Shown: positions 1 through 18,289 of the stretch, in pieces
Layout of the letters: each line of letters opens with the position of its first letter
Numbering within the stretch: the first letter of the stretch is position 1
From: Linnemannia elongata
Taxonomy: Eukaryota; Mortierellomycota; Mortierellomycetes; Mortierellales; Mortierellaceae
Direction of reading: 5' to 3'
DNA length: 64,000 nt
NCBI GenBank assembly: GCA_036320915.1
Contig: JAXBDG010000002.1
Coordinates: forward strand, 620,001-684,000
The notes under the pieces: model-generated
What the model was told of the DNA's origin: nothing
Seen by the model: the letters and a program-made list of their open reading frames with translations, nothing else
Database searches by the model: none
Position numbers and translations under genes: made by a program

Positions 1-1603
1 AAAGTCTATCACTAATGGACGCGTTCGATCATCGCTGAATTAATCACATGACGAATGAATAGAGCATGGGCATGTCCCCAACTCTTCCTCTCAAACTGAG
101 TAGAATAGCGCACGTGGCAGGTGTCAAGAATAGACCCTCAGTCCTTGCGCCCATCAAAATCATGTACCTTTAGGGGTAAAACTGAGGAGCTCTGTCCCAT
201 TTTATTTTTTTTCTCTTACGCCTTGGGCAACAAAAAGCAGAAAGCAAGAATAAAATCACAGAAGGAGAAGAGAAGATGCAGAACTACGCAGCTAGCAACT
301 CTCCACACACCACATGCCACACTCACGCCGCGAGCATCAACACACACATTACGGCAAAACACACGAACAAGCACACTCACACACGCACACACACGCACAA
401 CCAAATGCAAACTCACTCACACTCGCTTATTTCAGAAGAGTGTCTTCATGACGAAAATCCTAAAAAAAAAAGTGTGTTTTATGAACAAAGAATCCATAAG
501 TAAAGGTAAAATAGACCAAAAAAAAGCATGAACACAAGACAAGACAAGGGGGTGGGGTGGGGTGAAATGGTAGTGCCACTAGTTTCGTTGCTTTACGCCC
601 TACGAATGGTGCTTTTTTTTGCCACCATGACACTTTGACCCCTTTTTGTATAAAAAAACTTTTTTTTTGTCTGTATAACGAAAGGCCTTGATGGTAACAG
701 ACGACAAGTTTACGAACACGCAGTGGATTCTTGGTGAAGAAACTGAAAGCGGCGGATGAAGCGTGTGTTTATGTAGCAAAATGGATGTAGTGTGAACGTG
801 AATGTGAATGTGAATTGTGAATGTAAGTAGATAGGCTAGGGGTGCTCTCAACCTTTTGGCTGGCTGGCTTTCCAGGGGTCCAGCCAGATATAAACTCGGT
901 GTACTTTTGCGGCTTTTGAACAAGGAGCGGCAGGCAGGGCGAGGAGAGGGGGAACAGAAAGTGAGCGTGAGCCATGAACGCAAAAAAAACAACAACAGAG
1001 ACGACAAAAATATCGAACAAGAACATCCACAAAAGGGGATCGATATCGGCACGACTCAACTCGAGGGTACATGTAACGGGATGGGTACCGAATCGTCCTT
1101 TTGTTATTGAGAGCCTTTTTTTTTTTTTTTTTTTTTTTTTGGGTTGTGTGTGCGATGTCTCGATTGGCTCTCTTGGTCGGATACGGATGGGGATAGGGAT
1201 GGATAGAGCATTGACAGGGATGTATGGGATGTTGTAGCTCATGGGTAATAAAAATGATAGCTAAGGGTAGGGGTATGAGGTCAACGAAGAATCTAAGTGC
1301 AGGCAGAGATCGAAAGGAGAGAGAGTTGTAGGCTAGTGTGTAGTTCTTACGAGGGATGATGAGGAAAAGGAGACAGAGACAAGGGATTGGAGGGCGCTCG
1401 CCTTTCCGGACCAACCAAAAGAAATGGAGTGTGGCGTGGGACACGATAGAGTTATCTTTTGAGGGGGGGGGGGGGGGGGGGAACGACAAGGGCACGAAGA
1501 ACAGGAACGAGAGAACGAGAAAACAGGCACCGTTCATCTCGTATCTATCCCATTGCTAATTCACACACCCTTGCCTCTCCTTCTCTCTCTCTCTCTCTCT
1601 CAC

Positions 1604-1639
<36 letters not shown>

Positions 1640-2191
1640 CTGCAGCTCACCTGTCTTTCGTTTTTTTGAGTTCATTCATTTTTATACATCAACAAGTATC
1701 AAAAACGGGTATTCTCTCTCCTTTTCTTCTTCTCCGCTCCATTTACCTTCTCTTCTCCTCTCCTCTCTCTCAATCCCTCAGGCATTGTGTTCATTCTCGA
1801 CCTTCTCACCTTTTTTGCTCTCTTTTCCCCTTTTCTTCTCTTCTTCTCTTCTTCTTTTCTCTTTTCCTCTCTCTCTCTTCTTCCTTGTTGCATCCCCTTC
1901 CTTCACCTGCATCCCCCTTCCACTCACTCTTCCCTTCTTCTTCTTCTTCCCCTTCTTTTAATTCCTCTACTCCCTCTTCTCGATCGTCCTTCCTCTCCTC
2001 CTCCCCCCTCTCCTCTCCTCTGCTCTCCTCTTCTCCAACTGCCGAGGCCTGTCTTTGCAACTGCCAAAAGACTCCACCCAACAACAACCACCACGACAAC
2101 AACCCAACTTGTTGTCTTCCTTCTCTTTCGACTTTTTGTGTTGTTGTAGTCTCCGACTGGACTGGTCAACAACAACAATAACAATACAGTT
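1..2191. other. Left flank and 5' leader; no gene seen
   Basis: No open frame here looks like protein. The stretch holds a CA-rich segment (about 300-420), a T25 run (1116-1140), a G19 run (1463-1481), a CT dinucleotide tract (about 1581-1635) and a strongly pyrimidine-rich block (about 1560-2060). That block lies directly upstream of the plus-strand gene starting at 2192 and probably belongs to its promoter and 5' leader. Confidence 0.6.
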
Positions 2192-3947
2192 ATGATGACC
2201 TCCTTTACTTCCGGCAAGAAGACCCGAGGTTGGACCACCTCCATCTCGCTCATGGCTGCCATTGGTCTTGTTCATGGACAAGTTGTTGTACGTTATCTGT
2301 CGTCTCTCTCTCTTCTCTCTCTCTGTCTCTGTCAAAGAATAGAATATCAACTGATGTTTTAGTCTCTCCTGACGGCGTGTCTCACCTCTAACGGTCTCTC
2401 CTCTTCTCTTTTACACACACTCACACTCCGATCGTTCTTATTTCTACCATCGATTTATATAGGAACCACCCATAACAGGCGGGTCAACGTCAGGAACATC
2501 GTCGACTACTACAACGACAACGCCAACATCTACCACCACAACAACCACGACAACAACAACTACAACAACAACAACAACAACAACAGAAATCTCGTCTGTC
2601 CCCACTTCTACCATCCCATCCATCACCACTTCCACCACACCGCCCCCTACCCTTCCTCCAGGCACAAGTACTACCCCATCGACAACAACCAACAGCAACA
2701 CCAATACGACCGCCTCGACCTCCGGCGTCATTATTGTCCCAACCTCCCCTGGTACCTCCAAATCGTCTTCATCAAACCTCCCCGTCATTGTCGGCTCTGT
2801 TGCCGGTGCTGCAGCCTTGATTATCATCATTGCTACCGCCATCATCTGTCTACGACGCAAGAGACGCAACAATCGCGATCTGACTTTTGATGTTCTCGAG
2901 GGTATGAACGCGGGTGGCGCCGCGACCTCTTCGCGCGCTCGTCAGAGCCAACAACGTTACCGCGGCAGCGCCCTCCCCACACCCGCTCTCCCTCCCAATA
3001 ACATCAACACCTACGATGATGATGGATACGACTATGATAATCAGGTCGGAGTACAGGGATACGGTGGTCACCAGGGCTATGATGACACTGGATATGACGC
3101 CTATGGAAACCCTCACCAAGCCTACCACCAGAACCCTTCCATCTTCCAGGAAGACTCTATGGCCTATTCGACTGCCAATGCATTGTCAGCCCGGAACAGG
3201 CAGGGATATGACCAGAACCTGCCCGAGATTGTCTACAGGAATGGCAATGACCTTATTCATCCTTCCGGTGGCGCTACGGGTTATTATGAGGACGATTTGT
3301 ACAGTCAACAGATTGCTGGAGCCAACAATGGATGGGATCATCAGAACGCTGCTGCAGGTGGATACATTGGACCCAAAGGTCTTTGGATTGCCAACCCGAC
3401 TACTGAGAAGCAATACCAAGAACAGCAACAGCAGTACCAGGACGAGATGGAGTTGCAGCCACCATTATCGTCGAGCGGCATGACCTACGAGAAGAACTCG
3501 ATCACCCAGTACGACTCGGACACTGCCGTCGACTCTTCCAGCCCCCGCAGCAAGTTCCGTGGCCACAACCCTCAGGCTCTGCCTGAATCCCCTCGTCTGC
3601 AGCAGTTAAGAGGAGGCGATCTCTTTGGACAGGATGGCGGTTCACCCACCACCCCTACTTCACCTCGCTCCGCCAATGCCACAGCAGAACCTACACGCGC
3701 CGCTAGTCCTCCTCCTACCTCTGTGAGCGCAAACGGAAGCCCTAGACTGATGAGTAGGGCCGAGATGCGAAGCTTTGAAATGACCAGACATTCTCCTGGT
3801 CGGTCTTCTGGTGAGGGAGCACAGAGTTATGCGAACGATTTGCCTAGCCCAGGACGACCTTCGGTTTCTGACCGTCCCTCGATGGAAGGCTCCAACTTGA
3901 ACCCTGTCAAGAGTTTGCGGACCTTGCGCCGTGAGGACTGGTCATAG
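2192..3947 (+). CDS. Mucin-like single-pass plasma-membrane protein (Mid2/Wsc-like architecture)
   Basis: Two exons, 2192-2287 and 2463-3947, joined in phase 0 (GTACGT donor, TATAG acceptor), encode about 526 residues. Residues 1-32 form a basic N-terminus plus hydrophobic signal peptide ending near VHGQVV. Residues 33-137 are an extracellular Ser/Thr/Pro-rich stalk with an unbroken run of 18 Thr (2532-2585), suited to O-mannosylation. A transmembrane helix at about 138-165 is followed by the stop-transfer motif RRKRR. The remaining 360 residues are a disordered Gln/Pro/Ser/Tyr-rich tail. This order (signal, mucin stalk, TM, long cytosolic tail) is that of fungal wall-stress sensors such as Mid2. 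No WSC cysteine domain is present, so the sensor role is inferred from architecture only. The ATG at 2195 is an alternative start one codon later. Confidence 0.8.
2506..2585 (+). repeat. ACN trinucleotide repeat encoding a polythreonine tract
   Basis: Tandem ACA/ACC/ACG/ACT codons give 18 consecutive Thr after a shorter run of six. Long uninterrupted ACA runs (2562-2585) make it prone to length change in frame. Confidence 0.9.
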
Positions 3948-4500
3948 TTCATTTACACCCCTCTTTTTTCCCTTCTTTTTATTATAATATTCTTCACGTC
4001 CTTTATGACCAACAACAAAAAAAAAACCACCTTTCTCCCATGGCACGTTCATCTTAATTTTTTTTTTTATTACTTTACCTAATATTCCTGAAATGAATGA
4101 TAATTCTCTCTCTTTCTCTAATGGTCAAAAATACCCGACCATACGAACCAACGACCCTATAGCATGCCACCATATAAATGCATGAAATGCGCACCTATTT
4201 ACGATCGCTCCCATGTCCTCCTTACCTCTTTACGTCCCCATTCGCATTTGCATACCTGTCTCTCTCCTCTTTTCTCTCTCTCGTTTTTGACCGTTTGCTC
4301 ACTTCCTACGAGAGCAATAATAAAACATGGACAAGCAAGATGGAAGGAAAAAAAAGAGAAAAGGCTCATGTGCATTGTGCATCGAAAATGCCCGTTTTTT
4401 TTTTTTTTTTTGATATTTCTGACTTTCTGTTGAGATGTTTTAATGGTAGATGCAAGAGTGTAGGTTGTGCTAGATAAGTGGGTTGTAGGGTTGGTGTTGT
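3948..4500. other. Intergenic, convergent 3' flanks
   Basis: This gap lies between two converging genes. It contains T-rich and A-rich runs, including a T18 run near 4395, and no credible coding frame. Confidence 0.6.
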
Positions 4501-6020
<1,520 letters not shown>

Positions 6021-8659
6021 GGTATGTTGTTGTGTGTAGGAAGTAGAAAGTGGTGGCAACTAAACAAAGTCAACGACGAGATGGGCGAAAGGTCACGAAC
6101 ACACTGTAGGGGACAAGGCAAAAAAAAAAGAAAAAATTGTTGTTTGTTTGAAGCGTCTGTGGCTTAGCATTCATCTATAGAGCAGTCACATCGATATGCG
6201 AAGACATGCACACACGCCACACGCCACGCCGAAAATTCCTTGGCGCGTGTGCTTGTCTCGCCTCGAAAAAGGGGGAGGGAAGAGAGGGCTGCATCCATGG
6301 GTTGGTCCAGACCGACCCTCGGACCCCTGCTCTCTCTTCTAATGCACTCAACTATGCAAGCGTACTGCGTGGGAGGACAGGACAGGGGTGAGCAGGGGTG
6401 AGCGTGGATTAGATGACGGCCACCTCCACCACCACACTTTGTCCTTTTTTTTCTTTTCCTTGTTGGTCATCGTGTACTACCATCGACTGCCCAAAATGAA
6501 TAGAGAAAAGAAAAGAAATGGTCAGGCAAGCATTGACAAAGAGTACATGGAAGGTCACAATAGAGGAGGCGAGAGAAAGGAGAAAATAAAGAAGAGAGCA
6601 GGATGTGGCATGGGTGACAAGAAAAAAATGAGCCCTTCTTCTTCACCCCTACCTCTGCATCTCACTTTACCTCGCTTGCCGCGGCAAGACTACTTCCACT
6701 CTCAACCACCCATGCCACGCCATTGCGCGGATAATTATTCGCTGGTTTTCATTTTTTTTTCTTTGCTGCAAAGGGATGGCGATCATCGGAGCATTTGAAG
6801 TTTTTTTTTTTTTTTGCTTTAGCAAGTAAGGTCGGACAGTTTGCAGCACTCTGTTGTCGCTTCATTTTTCAAGGACTGATATTTTAATGACCCTTACAAT
6901 CAAACTCCAACTTTCAAAACACCATCGCTATCGATCGTTTTTAATCAGTCTCTCTCCCCTTGTCTTCGCTCTCGCCCTCTTTTTTCCTCTCGCTCTTTCT
7001 TCCTCTTTCTTCTCTCCCCCTTATTGACGAGTGTATGGTCATTTCTTTTTTCATGGTCCAACTTTGTTTTTCGTGTAACCACTTTGAAAGAGAAAAAAAG
7101 GAGACGAGCTCCCCTCCTTCCCCCCCTCCTTTACTCGCCTTTCCCATCTAAAAGGGTTGCCCGAGAAGCTTGGTCTTGTCCCCACTTGCTCTCCACAGTG
7201 AAAAATGATGTCCTTGGTTGTTAAGGAAAAAAAACGCGGGCACTCTGAGATCGAAAGAAGCACGATCAAGAATGCGAAGCGTTTAGGTGTTACTCCTTTT
7301 TTTTTTTTGTTCGTCTTCCCCACACTACCCACCATCCCAATTGGAAATTGATAAAAGAAGGCTCTTAAGGAAAAGAAGTAAAATAAAGTAGAAGGAAGAA
7401 ACAAATAAAAACATGGTTGAGCGTGGCGCTTTTAAAGTAACTGCTTGAAGGTGGATTGTTGTCAGAGTGGGAAAAGAGTGGGAGGAGGCTATGTTGGGTT
7501 CTTTTGAAATAGTTTTTATTCGTCGACGAGTGTTATTCCTCCGAGCAAGCCAAAAAGCAGAGCAAAGGTGGAGCGAGAGAGCGCAAACAACAACAACAGC
7601 AGCAGCAAGGGATGATAAAAGGGTAAGCGAAAAACGACGGAATAGAAAGTTGACAGGTAGGGATTCAATTAAAGTATGAAATGAAAGTGCGTGTGATGGT
7701 TGAGAAAAAAAATTGAAGTTGAATGAGAAAGCCGCTCTTCATACTTCTTTTTTCTTTCTTTCCCTTTTTTGCTTCCTCCCCCGGCTCTTCCTCCCCTTCC
7801 CTCTCCCTCTTCCCATTATCAACTGCCCGCTGATACCCACACTCCTCTCTTCTCCTCATCCTCCTTCTCTCCTTCCCTTCGTCCCTCCTCACCTTGCCGC
7901 CGTCTCCCCTCTTCGACCCAAAACCTCAACTACATTCCCTACTACCCAAAAGGTTTGTCCCTCTGGTGAACTCAGTCTGAGTATCTGACTCCAACACATT
8001 AGCTTCGAAGCATCAGCCTTTTCTTTTCTTTTCTTTCTTTCTTGACGACCTTTACCTTCTCTTTACGTTTCTGTGGTTACGTTATTTCGTTCTCTCTACT
8101 CGACCTTCCTCCTTTTTTTTTTTTTTACGAATTCAATCTCATTGCGATGGAGCTCATTCCTCTCATCTGAATCAACCTCCTGCAATTCATTCTCTCAACC
8201 TCAACCACCCCTCTTCATTGTTCCTTTCCTTCCTTACACCTCGTCTTGTACCTTCTGCAAGCCTAAGCAAAACAAAAAAAAAAAGTACGCGAACAAGGGT
8301 AGGTTGATACTTTTATTTTTATGGCCGACGACCCCACAGTTTTACACCAATTGTGCTCTTCCCTCCTCGTCGCCTGTGCTCTTGTTGTTTCTCCTTTTGT
8401 TGCTTTGCTTCTCCACTCATTCCTTCTCCCAGCTACAAGAAGTATTTTCTTCCTATTCACGGGTTTCCATTATCTTTACCGCCTCTTCTCTTCCCCTTCC
8501 GTGGCAATCCAGTTAGCATATCACTTTTCTTATGCCCTCGACTTGGAGGCCACACACAGCGCACGTACACAATAACGGTCAATAGTGCGGAAAAAAAAAT
8601 TAGCGAGGTGAATGATCGTCTTATTGTTGTTGCCATGGATGGGGGGAGTCGTTAGTGTA

Positions 8660-9045
8660 TGCCGACGATTTTGTTGTTGTTTTGGTGTTGTTGTTGTTGT
8701 TCACATCTTGAATTGTATTAAGTTGCCTGCGTGTTTGTTTTGTTGTCAGTGGTGCTTTTTGTTGTTATTTTGTGTGGGTTTTATCATTTTGTTGTCATGT
8801 TGTCCTTTGTGCTTGATAGCTCGACTCTTCCTTCTATCGGACAAATGCATAGGGGTGTTACGAGCGCACATACATACACAAGCATACACACACTCCTCTG
8901 TAGTTGTTTGGAGGTAGAGCACATCCACAGCATGGCATCTCAGTTGAGGCTCAGTAGTGCTTTTTTGTTGTTGTTGTTACTATTATTATTCTTATTGTCG
9001 TTGTTGTTATTGTTGTTGTTGTTGTGTTGTTGTTTTTTATTCTCA
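8660..9045 (+). repeat. TTG-rich interrupted trinucleotide repeat
   Basis: Two clusters of (TTG)n with TTA and TCG interruptions sit near 8664-8704 and 8964-9043, in noncoding DNA upstream of the forkhead gene. Confidence 0.7.
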
Positions 9046-12000
9046 CCACACCACAGTAAGAAAACGAGGTATCTTGACATGTGTACTATGACAGTAACAA
9101 CGACAACAACATCAAGTATTAAGCGAAGACGTGAAAAAAAACAACAAAATGGCCCTTTTCGTTGCGTGTACCGACACGCGACAGAACAGGTCTATCTCAC
9201 TTCCCCCTTTTTTTGTTTCTCACTGCTCTACCTTCGTTCGACTCAGCAACACTCCCTGTTATCATACTCATTCTACTGCTTTTACGGCGGCGAAGAGCTG
9301 TGCAGTTATCATATCCCCCTTTAAACATTTGGGGTAGCTGTTTAAGGATAAATCCGTTGCAAAAGGTGTGAACAAAAAGGCAAAAAAAATAATAATATGC
9401 AAAGCTGTGGGGGTAGTGCCTGGAGGAACAAAAAGAACAAGGAGAAAGAGATCAAACCAGGTGCAGATGCGGTTGTTGCATGGAGGGACTATGAGGGGTG
9501 TTGGTCATACACAGGGTTGCCATTCATATTTTTTCTTGCATTTACTCCGCCTTGGCTCTTTGCAGTCCCTCTTTTCTATTCCTATCCATATGATAAGTCC
9601 CCCCCCCTCTTCGCCCCTTCGCCCCCGTTTGATCAGAGATACCAGTCCGTTACTACTGCAGAGATATCAGCGGAGATCCTGGGACGCGTCGCGTTCTCTA
9701 TTGATGTGACATATTTGGGCATTTTGTCTCACTACGACTGGTCCCACTCGTTGACAGCTGTCGGAACTTTTTTTTCTTCATTTCGTCCCCCGTCCAGCTG
9801 CAACCAAATTGTCCGGACAGTTGCGCCCAAAAAAAAGCGGATCTCGAATCCACTTTTGTGGTCATGTATACCTTGTGATGCCTATCGCTGATAGCATTTT
9901 ACGTGGCGTGGCTGTAGTGTGGAGTCAGTGGGTCATTACCATTGGTTGTTGTTGCTATGGATCACAAGTTATTGGCTGTAATCTGGCAAAGATCGACGTG
10001 CCATTTCCAACGTGTAGGTGTTTGTGTGCGTGCCCATTTTCCATCCATCTAACCAAAACGCATCTGTTTTCACTTTGTTCTCTGCAGACTCATCTCTCAT
10101 TACAACAGTTGTAACTCAAAGGCAAACAGTACCAGAGAGCGGAGAAAGAGGTCATAATCAAACTCCTGCCTTCGATTCTTTCGATCATCTCGCCCCTACT
10201 CTCCGAGCAAGAAAATCAGGTCCTTCTCACCAGTTATTTAGGTGTGTGCCACGAAGTCGATCGAACGATCCATGTCATAAGATGGCCAACCGACCGTCTC
10301 TTTCACCCTTGCTGCTGTTTGTGTGTGCTCAACTGTTCCGGTTTGGAAGGAACAAACGACTTTTGTTGTTGGTGGTGTTCTTGTTGGTTTTTTTTACTAC
10401 CTGGTCGTACTTCTTCCCCACTCACCACCCTCGGGTTAACATTTTTTGGATGGGATTGCTTGGTTGGGACGCCGCCTTTTCCTCTTTTTCCTGTTCGACC
10501 TTCTGTTATGACCGTGTCGTTCTCCCATTTTCTCTAATTGCATTGGTACAAGGCCTCCGATGCCAATCACTCAAGGGCTCTTCTTCTCTTTTTAGTACAT
10601 TTCTCTACCCCTCACCCTCACCCTTTCATGCATCAGCTGCTATGTCATTTGCAGCTGGTACGGTCAACTGCTGGTTTACCGCATTGTTTTTTCCCTGACA
10701 GACGACTTGTAAACCTTTTCATTTTTCAACACCAGGTTATTCATGTTGCTATTGCCAAGCACGAATTCATCCGCCTCTCTAACTCAGTATCCCAACTTAC
10801 TCCTTTGTAACTTTAGCCGTCCACCTACCCATCGATTTTTTCTCCCTTCCCGCATTTTTTTTCCTTTTCTCGCCCTTCACTCTCTCATCCACACGCCCTC
10901 CTCCCATCCATCTCTCCCTCTCTCCCTTCTTTTTCATTCTTTCCGTCCTCCTTTAACGCTCTTCTCTGACCAGTGTACCTTCCAACCCCGCGGTAAGTTT
11001 CCAAAGTCGTTTGCTAGCCTAGTCGATCTCACAGAGTTGGTTCCCAGGACTCTTGTACTTTTTTTATTGTCGTGATCATTCTCTCCTCCGTCCTTTCCCT
11101 TTTTACCCCCTTTTTGATCGCTTTTGGGGGGAGTTTTTTTTTTCTTCCCGCCCTCTCCCACGGAGCTCCATACTTCATTTGTCATTTGCCGTGTTCTCGG
11201 CCCTACATTTCGGCTCAATTGGCGTACTCAATTGCTGGCGTCTGGCGATTTCGGCATATTTTTTTTTCGCTACAAAGCCATGTACCTCTCCCTTTCTTAC
11301 CCAATGTGCCTGAGCATCTATGCAGCCTTACTTTTGCAGGTGTACTTCTTGTTGTGGTGGATGATTATCTCAGCAAAATAATTGCGAGGTGTGTATGGAT
11401 GATGTTGATCGTGCGTTTTGGGTTGATATGCTTGATCCTCGCTGTGAATTGGTTGGCTTTGTAGGCGAAGTGTTTATTTGTTTCGATGCATTCAATCGCT
11501 ATTCAAAGGGCATCTGAAGAAAGAAAAAAAAAAAAAAAAAAAGGCGTGAATGAAGGTTGTGTGTTGCTGCAGGTTGTCTCATCTCGCAGTGCTTCCTTCA
11601 TCAACATCGACGAAAAGGAAGAAGAAAAAAAGAAGCAACCCCTGACTATGACTGATGTTTCCATGCGCCCCTTTCCCATTTGGTTCTTTTTTTTTTCCGT
11701 CCGCTTATTACCCTCTATTTTTTATCCCCTTCGCTGCCTTGTACTCGCATCCCACTCGACTCCCTTTCGCATCGCACCACTCTTTTTTTTTAGTCTTTTC
11801 TCCCTCCCCTTTTTTGTTCGTGTTGCGTGTCATCGCATCGATCGATGGGTCAGAACGCGTCGTCTGTTCTCTACAAGACAGAGACGAGACGATACGAGAC
11901 AGGAACAGGGGAAGAAGCAAAAAAAAAGAAAGACTAAGGAACAACAACAAGCGCTTGGGTCATAGCAGGATATGTTTCTTTTATCTCCTTTCAGGTACAG

Positions 12001-12422
12001 GAGGATCAATTGAAAAAGGAGGCCAGTCTTTACTCTTTCGTCTTTTACCCCTTATTTTATCCGCGTTTGTATTCATTCCTTGATCTTTGGCGTGCTCCCT
12101 CGTTTTATGATCCCCTCTTTTCCTCCCTCTCTTACACACACGCACACACTATCTCTTTCGTTCCTTCCGCTAAACTCGTGCTCCATCTAGTTTCCAAAGG
12201 TGCTGTTTTTGTTGTTATGTATGGTCCGTGTGAGCGAGAGCTAACAAAGAATTAGGTAGAGAAGAGGACAGTAAGGATTTAAAGGACAGGATGTATGAAC
12301 AAGTTACCGATTGAGTGGTGACTATTTTAAATGGTTCAAGCTTGGGACCGCATCTTGTCATTTGTTTGTTTTTATTTCTGTAGTTGTTTGGCTGTTTGTT
12401 GCTCATTTGTCAATTTCCACGG

Positions 12423-12452
12423 ACGAACAAACGAACGAACGAACGAACGAAC
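12423..12452 (+). repeat. AACG tetranucleotide microsatellite
   Basis: About six to seven tandem copies of ACGA/AACG are followed 30 nt later by GT and GA dinucleotide runs (about 12491-12530). The setting is noncoding. Confidence 0.8.
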
Positions 12453-13644
12453 AATCGGCCTTCTCCACTTATTGCCTCCCTCGAGAGGGAGTGTGTGTGT
12501 TTGTGTGTGTGTGATAGAGAGAGAGAGAGTGAGAAGAGCAATAAAACGAAAGCCAATAGCGCGCAGGGGGAAAAAAGAGAGAGTGAATTGTTATCATCTT
12601 TAAAATCTATTGGGAGTGGCCATTGAATCTGGCTTTAATGATCGGGGACGAACCAAGATGGATGGACAGTTATGAAAAGCACGGCGGGCTACTGTTGTTG
12701 TGGTAGAAACACAGAGAAGCGCGACCATGCATGGATAATTGTATCCATATGCGAATGAATAATATGAGCGATGTACCCACTCGAGTGTATGTACGGCATT
12801 ACTCTTTATTTCTTTTTTTTTCTACCCTTTTACTTCCTGTTCTCCTTTATCCTTATTGACATTTTAGGGGCCTCGTCATCTCTTTCTCTCGTCCTTCACT
12901 GTTTGCAGTCTTTTCTGGTTACTCCTCTTCTACACCCTCGACAATTGTACTCAGTTGCCCTCCTTTTACCGCAACTTCGCCACTTTCGGACGAATTTTTA
13001 AAGACCATCGACAAAAAAAAAAGAGAGTGCTGATAGGACAGGACTGGAGGCGGAAGACAGAACCCTCGTTGTGCTCTCTGCTCTTTTTTTTTTTTGTTTT
13101 TGTTGTTTGTTTTCTTGTTTTCGTTGCATTTTTTTTACTTTCCTCTTCCCTCTTTTCTTTCTCTTTTCTCTTTTCTCCTCTTTCTTCTTCTTCTTCTTCT
13201 TCTTTCCCTTTTCTCTTTTTCATTGCTCGCTCCTGTTCCCTTCCTCTCGTTCCTTTCCCCTCTCTTATTCTTCCTTCTCTCGTCCGTGTTTTCATTTCTT
13301 TTTGTACTTTGTCGTGTTTCGTTTGTTTTTCCACTGTTTCCTCATTATTTCTCCGCCTTTTTCTTTTGTTCTCACTTTGCTCCTCCTGCCCACTAACTCC
13401 CACTCTCACTCTCAAACCCTCTTTGGGTGCTCACCAAGCAGCCCTTCCTTCCCTTCTAACTCGAAGTAATCGCTCAAACAATATTCCATCGCATCCCACA
13501 CTTGTCTTCTCTTCAGATTCTCACCCCCACTCACTCACTCACTCACTCACTTCACCCGCCGTTCTGTTCTGACTGACAACTTACCATAATCCTTGCCTTT
13601 CCTTCCCGTCTCAGGGCGCACGTCAATATACCCTATCCCATTTC

Positions 13645-17145
<3,501 letters not shown>

Positions 17146-18289
17146 GCGAAAGTTGAAGATATGAGCGAGACCCCCACCCAAGATTTTTGTGTTTTGTCTG
17201 GGCGGGCTAAGCGAGCGAGCGAGCAAATGCTTGACAAAACACTCATCCTCACTCCCATACTCTCACATTCACACACACAAAAAAAGAAAGCGCGCAAAAA
17301 AAGGATGTAAGAGTGAGAGAGAGAGAGAGCGCGCTACGTTGAACGATATGTTGAACGACGACTGAAACGATCTAGCAATGATAAAAAGATTATGAAAACC
17401 GAGCTAAACTACGCTGTCTTAATTGAAGTTTTCTGGAGTCATCTGCGTGTGTGTTTGCAAGGGAGAAATTGTGCGGCGTGAGTCGATTGTTATGGTGTGG
17501 ATGATGGGTGGAAGAGAGTTTTGTCCGCACAGTCCAAGGAAGCAAAAGGAGAAAGAGGAGAGAGATAAAAACGCCGGAATACATTTTGTAAGCATGGTCG
17601 ACCCGACTCGAAATTAGAAAAGATCTGTGGGTTCGTTCGATTACCCTGTGTAAATGTCAATGCTGAAAACCCTCCACAATTGACACCACTTTTTCTTCGG
17701 TTCAGCTGTCCCCCCACAACAGCATAGACCTTTTCTCACTCTCTCACTCTCTCACTCTCTCCTCTCTCACTCTTTCTCTCTCACTTTCTTGATACCTCAA
17801 TCATCACACACTCTTCCATTCACATTCTGTTTTGTTTGCTTCTGTCCCTTACCCTTCCGCTTTCCTTCCTTTCCCTTTGTGTTTATTTGCAACCACTTCT
17901 CTCTACCTTTGCCCTTAGCAACTACTGTCTCCACTACCCTTTCTCTCTTTCTACCCAAGTGCCTCTTCTTCCTTCATTCTCACACTGTCGCCCCTCTCAA
18001 CCTCATACTTTGGCTGCGGAACGAAATTGACAACGACCTTTGGACTGATTCCAGCGACACTAAACGAACAAGACAAACAACAACAGACAAGCCCATTCCA
18101 ACTACGCCCACTCCACTCCCTTTCCACACACAACATCACCTACTACCACACTCCTCTCTCATTCTCACCTTGCTTCCTTTTCTCTCTCTCACCCTATCTC
18201 TTCACCCCTTCATCTCATAACAACAGCAAACTCTTAACAACCGATCAACAAACCATAAACTACAGCAAACGCATAACAGCCTCAACACC
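17146..18289. other. Intergenic region with pyrimidine-rich IRE1 leader
   Basis: The right half (about 17720-18240) is pyrimidine-rich with CTCTCA repeats (about 17732-17790). It turns into an A/C-rich leader just before the IRE1 start. A (GA)n run lies near 17312-17330. No coding frame is supported. Confidence 0.6.

Larger units (their letters stand above)
6021..13644. other. 7.6 kb stretch without convincing coding sequence
   Basis: Open frames here are short, low in complexity and shaped by base composition. Pyrimidine-rich plus-strand blocks occur near 6949-7020, 7740-7960, 10810-10970, 12800-12900 and 13080-13600. A TTG-rich segment lies near 8660-9045 and an AACG tetranucleotide repeat near 12423-12452. 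A strong acceptor-like CAG at 13612-13614, with pyrimidines and a CTGAC branch-like motif near 13571, ends 30 nt before the forkhead ATG. This suggests a leader intron and at least one untranslated exon in this region. Confidence 0.5.

Noticed and set aside
1459..2181. 240-codon Ser/Leu-rich plus-strand frame
   Set aside because: Produced by CT repeats in a pyrimidine-rich leader; it lacks any domain and precedes the real start at 2192.
2444..2872. Valine-rich minus-strand frame
   Set aside because: It is the complement of the Thr-codon repeat in the mucin-like gene.
13071..13572. Phe/Ser/Leu-rich frames before the forkhead gene
   Set aside because: They come purely from a T/C-rich block; overlapping frames in all phases show the same bias.
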